Source: JBKEDF01 sp047975325 (GTDB lineage Bacteria; Pseudomonadota; Alphaproteobacteria; Rhodobacterales; Rhodobacteraceae). Taken from it: a stretch of 9,690 nt of DNA. A program made the position numbers and the translations under genes. Positions 1 through 5,313 of the stretch are shown in pieces (within the stretch, counting starts at the first letter, position 1; each line of letters begins with the position of its first letter). The DNA is taken from the NCBI GenBank assembly GCA_047975325.1, contig JBKEDF010000047.1:1-9690 (forward strand), read 5' to 3'. The notes beneath the pieces were generated by a model, which had not been told where the DNA came from, ran no database searches, and saw nothing but the letters and a program-made list of their open reading frames with translations.

Positions 1-546
1 GGTCTTCTCAAAGATGAATGTGAAGGCGTCATTGAATTTCTGATGCGTGCCCAGCCAGATGAACTTGCATTCACGCATGTCGATATCGGGCTTGAATACA
101 TCCTGGTATTCGGTGCGAACCCTGCTGTTCAGCCCATCCGAGGCGACAACAAGGTCATATTCATTGCGATAATCCTCGGCGCTGCCGAATTCCGTTTCAA
201 AGCGCATGTCGACGCCCAATTCGCGTGCGCGTTCCTGCAACAGCATCAGCATCTTCTTGCGGCCGACCCCGGCAAAGCCATGTCCGCCCGAAACATCCCG
301 CAGCCCTTCGCGAACCACAGCGATATCATCCCAATAGATGAAGTTTTCGCGAATCGCATCCGTCGATTTCGGGTCATTGCGCTGCATCCGTTCCAGCGCA
401 TCATCGGAAAGCACGACCCCCCAGCCGAAAGTATCATTCGCGCGGTTGCGCTCCAGGACCGTCACCTCATGCGAGGGATCGCGCAGTTTCATCGAGATCG
501 CGAAATACAGCCCGGCCGGACCACCACCCATGCATAGAATCTTCAT
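1..546 (-). CDS. Salicylyl-CoA 5-hydroxylase / 2-aminobenzoyl-CoA monooxygenase-reductase family protein, N-terminal part
   Basis: This is the first 182 residues of an FAD-dependent aromatic-ring monooxygenase acting on a CoA thioester; the gene continues past the left edge. The start is ATG at 546-544, with a GGAGAG ribosome binding site at 558-553. The N-terminus (MKILCMGGGPAGLYFAI) carries the dinucleotide-binding GGGPAG at residues 7-12. Glu32 ends the second beta strand (VTVLERN) and is expected to bind the FAD ribose. The segment NDTFGWGVVLSD (about 35-48) is typical of this subfamily, and an SDG FAD motif sits at 136-138 within VVASDGLNSRVR. Full-length relatives are about 760-790 residues, with a C-terminal old-yellow-enzyme-like reductase half that is outside this window. 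Substrate (salicylyl-CoA or 2-aminobenzoyl-CoA) cannot be decided here. The divergent beta-oxidation dehydrogenase fits a pathway in which the ring is dearomatised as a CoA ester. Family call is firm; exact substrate is inference. Confidence 0.88.
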   Translation of the reverse strand, partial: MKILCMGGGPAGLYFAISMKLRDPSHEVTVLERNRANDTFGWGVVLSDDALERMQRNDPKSTDAIRENFIYWDDIAVVREGLRDVSGGHGFAGVGRKKMLMLLQERARELGVDMRFETEFGSAEDYRNEYDLVVASDGLNSRVRTEYQDVFKPDIDMRECKFIWLGTHQKFNDAFTFIFEKT

Positions 547-564
547 GCTCGTCTCTCCGCCATT

Positions 565-582
565 CCAGTCAGGGTAGACTGG
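565..582. promoter_or_regulatory. Inverted repeat CCAGTC-N6-GACTGG
   Basis: Two perfect 6-bp arms, CCAGTC (565-570) and GACTGG (577-582), are separated by AGGGTA. The repeat lies 19-36 bp upstream of the monooxygenase start codon, so it would be in that gene's leader or core promoter. It could be an operator half-site pair or a small RNA hairpin in the minus-strand transcript. Nothing in the sequence decides between these. Confidence 0.35.
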
Positions 583-589
583 CACCATT

Positions 590-619
590 TTGATTTTATT
601 TCAAGCTTGAAATTTTTAT
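590..619 (+). promoter_or_regulatory. Candidate promoter for the 3-hydroxyacyl-CoA dehydrogenase gene
   Basis: A -35-like TTGATT (590-595) and a -10-like TTTTAT (614-619) are separated by 18 bp. The -10 is a 4/6 match to the sigma-70 consensus. The start would fall near 626, giving a leader of about 50 nt. The 16-bp palindrome at 598-613 fills the spacer, the classic placement for a repressor site. This is a by-eye call and the -10 is weak. Confidence 0.35.
598..613. promoter_or_regulatory. Perfect 16-bp palindrome ATTTCAAGCTTGAAAT, candidate operator
   Basis: The sequence ATTTCAAGCTTGAAAT is identical to its reverse complement over all 16 bases and sits near the middle of the divergent intergenic region. 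Gapless AT-rich palindromes of this length are typical targets of dimeric winged-helix repressors. MarR-family regulators commonly control aromatic-acid and CoA-thioester pathways through such sites. The regulator gene is not in the window, so the family assignment is inference; the symmetry itself is directly visible. Confidence 0.6.
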
Positions 620-678
620 TGGGGAATGGCAAGCTCCCATCCAACCGGAAAGCGCAGAAAACAGGAAGGGGGACAATC

Positions 679-1794
679 ATGGCAGTCATCGGCGTGGTCG
701 GACTTGGTGTCATGGGGCTTGGGATCGCGCAAACCTATGCCGCCGCCGGGTTTGATGTGATCGCCAGCGATGGCCATGCCCCGGCGCGCGCTACCGCACT
801 GGACCGGATCCGCAAGGGGCTTGCACGCCGCGTTTCCAGCGGGAAGATGACAGAAGCGGCGCTGGAAGATCTGCTTGGCCGGGTACAGATCGCCCCTGAT
901 CTGGCAGATCTTGCCCCCTGCGCCCTGATCATCGAGGCAATCGCCGAAAAGCTGGACGCCAAGCAAGACCTCTTCGCGAAACTGGAACTTGTCGCACCGA
1001 ATGCAGTGTTGGCAACCAACACCTCATCGCTTCCCGTATCGGAGATCCGCAAGGGACTTGCACGCCCCGATCGCCTTCTGGGACTGCATTTCTTCAATCC
1101 TGCGCCGGTCATGAAACTGGTAGAACTGGTCATCACCGATGCAGATGAGGCGGCCATCACCCTTGCGCGGCAAGTTACAGAAAAAACCGGTAAAACGGTC
1201 ATTGCCTGCGCAGATCGTCCCGGATTCATCGTCAATCGCTGCGCGCGTCCTTTCTATGGCGAAGCTTTGGCCATGCTCGAAGAGGGGTGCAATGCCGCCG
1301 AGATCGATGCCGCGATGGAAGCCGCCGGATACCGTCTTGGCCCTTTCGCGCTGATCGATCTCATCGGTGCCGATATCAATCTCGCTGCGACCGAAGGGTT
1401 GGCGACCGCCATGGGGGGGCATCCGCGCTATCACATATATGACGCGCTGCGCCAACAGGTGGCAAAGGGTGATCTGGGGCGAAAAACCGGGCGCGGTTTC
1501 ATCGTGGGGCAGGATCTTCCCAAGATCGATGCGCCAAATCCCGATATCGCCCTGCGGATCGAAGCGATGCTGGCAAATGAAGCCGCAACACTGCTGGAGG
1601 AAGGGGCCGTGACCGAGGCAGATGTGGACCGCGCGCTGAAACTGGGCCTGAACTTCCCGCGCGGCCCCTTTGCAGCAGCCCGCGCGCATGGGCTCAATCA
1701 GGTCCGGGAGGTGCTGATGCAGTTGGAAAGGCAAGCTCCGGATGAAATGAAACCGCGCTATCGCATCAGCCCTGCGCTTCTTGCCCTCAACTGA
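679..1794 (+). CDS. 3-hydroxyacyl-CoA dehydrogenase, NAD-dependent
   Basis: This 371-residue enzyme oxidises L-3-hydroxyacyl-CoA to 3-oxoacyl-CoA with NAD+ in the cytoplasm. The ATG at 679 was chosen because AGGAAGGGGG (663-672) precedes it and the protein then begins directly with the Rossmann fold; an in-frame TTG at 607 would add 24 unconserved residues. GLGVMG at 8-13 is the NAD-binding loop. Catalytic residues line up with the family: Ser116 in TNTSSLP, His137 in GLHFFNP, Glu149 in KLVELV, and Asn186 in GFIVNR. The first C-terminal helical domain runs from about 182 to 275 and ends in GRKTGRGF. A second, related helical segment (about 290-350, with EADVDRALKLGLNFPRGPF) follows through a short linker. 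It is therefore longer than single-domain enzymes (about 280-290) and shorter than PaaH-type proteins (about 475-505). Its divergent neighbour suggests a role after aromatic-CoA ring attack, not general fatty-acid oxidation. Confidence 0.9.
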   Translation: MAVIGVVGLGVMGLGIAQTYAAAGFDVIASDGHAPARATALDRIRKGLARRVSSGKMTEAALEDLLGRVQIAPDLADLAPCALIIEAIAEKLDAKQDLFAKLELVAPNAVLATNTSSLPVSEIRKGLARPDRLLGLHFFNPAPVMKLVELVITDADEAAITLARQVTEKTGKTVIACADRPGFIVNRCARPFYGEALAMLEEGCNAAEIDAAMEAAGYRLGPFALIDLIGADINLAATEGLATAMGGHPRYHIYDALRQQVAKGDLGRKTGRGFIVGQDLPKIDAPNPDIALRIEAMLANEAATLLEEGAVTEADVDRALKLGLNFPRGPFAAARAHGLNQVREVLMQLERQAPDEMKPRYRISPALLALN

Positions 1795-1832
1795 CACCCT
1801 GCGGGGATTCGCAACCCAATCGGATAGGCGGC

Positions 1833-1867
1833 AACAACCATCGGAACATCAACCTACGATTGTTGTT
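1833..1867. terminator. Imperfect hairpin downstream of the dehydrogenase gene
   Basis: AACAACCATCG (1833-1843) can pair with CGATTGTTGTT (1857-1867) with one mismatch over 11 pairs and a 13-nt loop. It begins 39 bp after the dehydrogenase stop codon. It lacks a following U-run and the stem is AT-rich, so if it ends transcription it is not a canonical intrinsic terminator; a protein-binding site is an equal possibility. Confidence 0.3.
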
Positions 1868-1909
1868 CTATATTCAGTTCAAGAATTCTGACGATTTTCC
1901 CTACGTTAC

Positions 1910-1950
1910 TTGACGGTACGTCAACCTGTTTTGACGCTCGATTGACGCTC
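1910..1950 (+). promoter_or_regulatory. Phased TTGACG repeat cluster upstream of the L7/L12-like gene
   Basis: TTGACG occurs at 1910-1915, 1931-1936 and 1942-1947, with the inverted copy CGTCAA at 1919-1924. The last two copies extend to TTGACGCTC. Forward copies are 21 and 11 bp apart, about two and one helical turns, so all face the same side of the DNA. The 11-bp period matches direct-repeat sites of OmpR/PhoB-type regulators, and TTGA-N7-TTGA has the same geometry as the alphaproteobacterial CtrA box (TTAA-N7-TTAA) with A to G changes. Each copy also resembles a -35 element; no convincing -10 follows. The cluster lies 62-102 bp upstream of the chosen start codon at 2012. Confidence 0.45.
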
Positions 1951-2011
1951 AGACACTAGCGTTTTTCGCCTGTTTTTGGCATCGTTGATCAAGGCAATGG
2001 AGGAGCCCGCC

Positions 2012-2974
2012 ATGACCACCCAAGCGACATCCGGAGATAAGGTTCGCGTCGTCATCGTCGCGCCATGTCCTGTCCTTCCATTGGCCGCGGCCTCCGTTGC
2101 GCAGCATCTCAACATCACCGTCAAGGAGGCGGAACGCCGGCTGTGCAGCATCCCTTCTGCCATTTGCGATAAAATCACGACTCCAAAGGCAAGACGGCTG
2201 GCCAATCTTCTTGCGGCAATCGGCGCCCAGGTACGAATTGAAAAATCCGATCTTCCCCAGTACCCCGCCTGCACATTGAGGGATGTCTCGCTTCAGGCGA
2301 TCGAGGGCAACAGGTTGTCCGAACTGGCCAGGGCCCTTACGGAATGGCTGCCGCCTATCGGATGCCGCCCCATAGAACGCTGCCCGGCCACAATCGAGGC
2401 CGCACTGGCAGGTCCGGGCGGGCTGATTCTGGAACGGGTGTCACAGGGCGACGTTGATCTGTTGCGACGGGTGTTGCGGCGGGTGGCCAATCTGCGTATC
2501 GCGGTCTCTGATCCGCTTCGCGCCCGCTATGATCTGCTGCCGGATTTCCGCGTGCCTTTCTCCCTGCCCGCCCAACTGACGGACATGTTACATCAGCTTG
2601 GCATCGCGCGGTGCAAGCTTACCGGGGCGATCGCCGCAAAGCTTGACGCCCCAATGCGTGATCTGGTTCTGGCCCGCTTCCCTGATGTCCCACTGATTGT
2701 GATGAACCGCGATTTTCAGCGTTTCGACCTTTTCCTGACATCAACACGGGATGTTTCACCGCGCGAATTGGCGGATTTCCTTGTCACCCGGTCAGATCTG
2801 CCGCATAGCCTGCTGGAACATCTGCCCCAACCGCTGCGCATTGAAAGCGGGCTCACACGGGAAAATGCGCTGGCCTTCCAATCAGATTATGCGGCGCTGG
2901 GGCTTGAAACCTGTGCGAAACTGCATCTCCATCACCCAGCCCCTTGCCCCATCGCGGACCGGGTCAATCCCTGA
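2012..2974 (+). CDS. Unrecognised 320-residue protein with L7/L12 C-terminal-domain-like repeats, upstream of motB
   Basis: I do not recognise this gene. ATG 2012 is chosen because GGAGG (1999-2003) sits 8 nt upstream; in-frame TTG 1976 and ATG 1997 are less well placed. There is no signal peptide or membrane segment. Residues 11-78 read as beta, helix, helix, beta (VRVVIVAP, then VKEAERRLCSIPSAICDK, then KARRLANLLAAIGAQVRIE). This resembles the C-terminal domain of ribosomal protein L7/L12, where a KEAK-V-P-K helix is followed by an EEAEK-LK--LE-AGA-VE unit. Similar units can be drawn at about 100-167 (ILERVSQGDVDLLRRVLRRV then LRIAVSD) and 237-305 (FDLFLTSTRDVSPRELADFL then ENALAFQSDYAALGLETCAKL). 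Residues 168-236 are a less clear linker or fourth unit. The gene points into the motility block, 136 bp ahead of motB, so a flagellum-related role is possible but only by association. Confidence 0.75.
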   Translation: MTTQATSGDKVRVVIVAPCPVLPLAAASVAQHLNITVKEAERRLCSIPSAICDKITTPKARRLANLLAAIGAQVRIEKSDLPQYPACTLRDVSLQAIEGNRLSELARALTEWLPPIGCRPIERCPATIEAALAGPGGLILERVSQGDVDLLRRVLRRVANLRIAVSDPLRARYDLLPDFRVPFSLPAQLTDMLHQLGIARCKLTGAIAAKLDAPMRDLVLARFPDVPLIVMNRDFQRFDLFLTSTRDVSPRELADFLVTRSDLPHSLLEHLPQPLRIESGLTRENALAFQSDYAALGLETCAKLHLHHPAPCPIADRVNP

Positions 2975-3110
2975 TATCCTTTTCATGTCCGGCCGGAGCC
3001 ACCTGGAATATTGTGGCCCAATTGTGAAAAGCCACGCTAAATCTAAAGGTTAACATCGCCTTCACCGCCTTCTGCTAAAACCGGAACCGGGTGTGAAAAC
3101 AGGTGATGTG

Positions 3111-3899
3111 ATGGACGGCAAAAACAGCGCCGCGCCGACAATCATCAAACGAAAGAAGATCATTGCCGGTGGTGGACATCACGGTGGGGCCTGGAAAGTT
3201 GCCTATGCCGATTTTGTGACCGCCATGATGGCCTTCTTTCTGCTGATGTGGCTGCTGAACGCAACAACGGAAAGTCAACGCAAGGGGCTGGCGGATTACT
3301 TCAGTCCGTCAATCCCGATCAGTCGCGTTTCCGGCGGTGGCGATGGTGCCTTCGGCGGTGACACGATCTTTGCGCAGGAAATCCGACCCCAAAACAATAC
3401 CGGCGCGAATGGTGATACCGATGGGGAACTTCAGCGCCAGCTTGAAGATATCCAAAGCGCGTTTGTCGCCCGCAGCGGTGAAAGCATGACCATGGAACGG
3501 ATGCTGCGCCATGTGGTGACAAAGGTGACGGATGAGGGGCTGGTCATTGAGCTTTTCGACCTTGAAGATACGCCCCTCTTTGAACCCGACACAGCCATTG
3601 CACAACCGGTCACGCATGACCTGACCGAATTGCTGGCCGATATTCTTGGGCTTGCAACCAATGGCATAGCGGTGAACGGATATGTTCGCAATTTCCCGAT
3701 TACCCTGGTGGACAGCCCCGCCTGGTCGCTATCGGCTGCGCGCGCGCAAACCGTCAGGCAGCTCCTGACAAAGAAGGGTCTGCCGGCAGACCGCATGCGT
3801 CGAATCGCGGGACATGCGGACCGAAAACCCGTCACGGCAAACCAGATGGCCGTGCGAAACAACCGGGTCGAAGTCGTGCTTTTACGAAGGGATCGTTGA
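3111..3899 (+). CDS. motB: Flagellar motor stator protein MotB
   Basis: MotB pairs with MotA to form the ion channel that drives flagellar rotation and anchors the stator to peptidoglycan. This protein has 262 residues. The N-terminal signature KRKKIIAGGGHHGGAWKVAY (13-32) is followed by a single membrane helix at about 31-50 (AYADFVTAMMAFFLLMWLLN) containing the conserved ion-carrying Asp34. Residues 51-160 cover the plug and linker region. An OmpA-like peptidoglycan-binding domain follows (about 165-260), with AWSLSAARAQTVRQLL and RNNRVEVVLL. ATG 3111 fits the usual MotB start and has AGGTGA nearby at 3101-3106; an in-frame GTG at 3093 is the alternative. Oddity: where most OmpA-like domains read GHTD or GYTD, this one has GYVRNF (190-195), so the usual TD pair is absent. 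No motA is adjacent, so the partner must be encoded elsewhere. Confidence 0.93.
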   Translation: MDGKNSAAPTIIKRKKIIAGGGHHGGAWKVAYADFVTAMMAFFLLMWLLNATTESQRKGLADYFSPSIPISRVSGGGDGAFGGDTIFAQEIRPQNNTGANGDTDGELQRQLEDIQSAFVARSGESMTMERMLRHVVTKVTDEGLVIELFDLEDTPLFEPDTAIAQPVTHDLTELLADILGLATNGIAVNGYVRNFPITLVDSPAWSLSAARAQTVRQLLTKKGLPADRMRRIAGHADRKPVTANQMAVRNNRVEVVLLRRDR

Positions 3900-3921
3900 A
3901 CTTAGGCCGAATATATCGTTG

Positions 3922-3936
3922 TTAGCCGGATGTTAA
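3922..3936 (+). promoter_or_regulatory. CtrA-like box TTAG-N7-TTAA upstream of flgE
   Basis: TTAG (3922-3925) and TTAA (3933-3936) are separated by exactly 7 bases, matching 7 of 8 fixed positions of the CtrA consensus TTAA-N7-TTAA. The flanks form a direct repeat, GTTAGCCG / GTTAAGCCG. The site is in the 96-bp gap between motB and flgE, about 60 bp before the flgE start. CtrA is known to control flagellar genes in Rhodobacterales; binding here is inference. Confidence 0.4.
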
Positions 3937-3995
3937 GCCGCCCCGTGCAGCTTGGTCCTTACCCAGAGGCCAAAGCTGTAAAGAGGCGCTAACCA

Positions 3996-5303
3996 ATGTC
4001 CATTTCCTCCTCCCTCAATGCCGGTGTTGCAGGGCTTAATGCCAATTCCACCCGGCTTGCCACGATTGCCGACAATATCGCGAATTCCGGAACCTACGGA
4101 TACAAGCGCGCAACGGCGGATTTCGAAAGCATGGTCATCACCCAGGCCCAGGGCGCAGGGGCCTATTCCGCCGGTGGCGTCAGGGCCAGCACGGCACGGT
4201 TGATCGATGAAAGGGGAACTCTTGTCGGAACGGCAAATGCCCTTGACCTGGCCATCGCGGGGCATGGCATGCTGCCCGTCTTTCCCAGCGTCGAACTGGG
4301 TATGGGACTGACGAACAACACCCTGATGATGACCACGACCGGATCTTTCCGCCCCGATTCCGAAGGAACCCTGCGGACCGATTCCGGGCTGGTCCTGCTT
4401 GGCTGGGCGGCCAATGCCGATGGCATCATCCCCGCGCAGCCGCGCGATACCGTCACGGGCCTCGAACCCGTCCGCATCAACGCCAATCAATCCGCAGGCG
4501 ATCCGACGACAAGCCTCAGGCTCGGTGTCAACCTGCCTGCCACCGCCACCGCTTTTGATGCGCCAACCGGAACCCTACCCCCGCTTTCGGTTGAATATTT
4601 CGGGAATCTCGGCACTTCCGAGGCACTCGATATTTCCTTTACACCGACGATCCCGGCCAGCGGTTCCTCGAATGAATGGACAATGGTGATCCGCGATTCC
4701 GCATCGGGCGGCGCGATTGTCGGTGAAGCCACGCTGACCTTTGACGACACGCGAGGCAACGGCGGGACACTTGCCGCGGTAACCCCCGCCACTGGCACCT
4801 ATGACCCGGTCGATGGTATTCTGGCCGTTACGGTCGCCGGTGGACCACTTGACATCCAGGTCGGCAGACTTGGTGATCCGAATGGCCTGACGCAGCTTTC
4901 CGACGAATTCGCGCCGACATCAATTACCAAGAACGGCTCCCCCGTCGGTAATCTGACGGCCGTGGAGGTTGATGAAAACGGTTATCTCACGGCGACCTAT
5001 GACACCGGTTTCACAAAGCGGCTCTATCAGATCCCCCTGGTTGATGTACCCAACACCAATGGGTTGATGGCCTTGAACAACCAATCCTATCAGATTTCTC
5101 CCGACAGCGGCTCCTTCTATCTTTGGGATGCCGGTGACGGCCCGACCAGCGCCATCGTAGGTTATGCGCGGGAAGGATCAACCACCGATGTTGCTGCGGA
5201 ACTGACCTCCCTGATCCAGACACAACGTGCCTATTCATCCAATGCCAAGGTGATCCAGACCGTTGATGAGATGCTCCAGGAAACCACCAATATCAAACGC
5301 TGA
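3996..5303 (+). CDS. flgE: Flagellar hook protein FlgE
   Basis: This 435-residue protein is the structural subunit of the flagellar hook, exported through the flagellar type III apparatus, so it lacks a Sec signal peptide. The N-terminal rod/hook signature is clear: SSLNAGVAGLNANSTRLATI (5-24), then ADNIANSGTYGYKRA (25-39). The C-terminal coiled segment matches the family's closing domain: SLIQTQRAYSSNAKVIQTVD at about 405-424. The variable middle (about 90-380) is Gly/Thr/Ala/Asp-rich, as expected for the surface-exposed domains. Start ATG 3996 has AAGAGG at 3979-3984. It is the first gene of the compact flgE-flgK-flgL-flgI unit, ending 10 bp before flgK. Other axial proteins (FlgF, FlgG) share the terminal motifs, but the length and the position next to flgK and flgL favour FlgE. 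Confidence 0.92.
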   Translation: MSISSSLNAGVAGLNANSTRLATIADNIANSGTYGYKRATADFESMVITQAQGAGAYSAGGVRASTARLIDERGTLVGTANALDLAIAGHGMLPVFPSVELGMGLTNNTLMMTTTGSFRPDSEGTLRTDSGLVLLGWAANADGIIPAQPRDTVTGLEPVRINANQSAGDPTTSLRLGVNLPATATAFDAPTGTLPPLSVEYFGNLGTSEALDISFTPTIPASGSSNEWTMVIRDSASGGAIVGEATLTFDDTRGNGGTLAAVTPATGTYDPVDGILAVTVAGGPLDIQVGRLGDPNGLTQLSDEFAPTSITKNGSPVGNLTAVEVDENGYLTATYDTGFTKRLYQIPLVDVPNTNGLMALNNQSYQISPDSGSFYLWDAGDGPTSAIVGYAREGSTTDVAAELTSLIQTQRAYSSNAKVIQTVDEMLQETTNIKR

Positions 5304-5313
5304 GGATTGACAG

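Larger units (their letters stand above)
547..678. promoter_or_regulatory. Divergent promoter region between the two aromatic-CoA genes
   Basis: This 132-bp non-coding gap separates the two outward-facing catabolic genes and must hold both promoters. It is AT-rich in the middle (about 587-620) compared with its GC-rich flanks. It contains two inverted repeats, listed separately, and Shine-Dalgarno-like sequences at both edges (GGAGAG at 558-553 on minus, AGGAAGGGGG at 663-672 on plus). A shared regulator acting on both genes is inferred from the arrangement. Confidence 0.7.

Noticed and set aside
43..537. 164-codon plus-strand open frame at the left end
   Set aside because: It is antisense to the monooxygenase, which has clear FAD-binding motifs; no family resemblance is seen in the plus-strand product.
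607..678. Upstream TTG start adding 24 residues to the dehydrogenase
   Set aside because: It begins inside the palindrome, the extra residues are not part of the Rossmann fold, and ATG 679 has a strong ribosome binding site.
1024..1797. 257-codon open frame on the minus strand
   Set aside because: It lies entirely opposite the dehydrogenase gene, whose catalytic residues are all intact; the product is Cys/His/Arg-rich with no recognisable motif.
2998..3035. GCCAC / GTGGC / GCCAC alternating pairs between the L7/L12-like gene and motB
   Set aside because: GTGGC (3013-3017) could pair with GCCAC on either side (2998-3002 or 3031-3035), which resembles a switch, but stems of only 5 bp and the lack of any T-run make this probably coincidental.
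3093..3110. GTG start six codons upstream for motB
   Set aside because: ATG 3111 gives the usual MotB N-terminus; the upstream codon remains a minor alternative.
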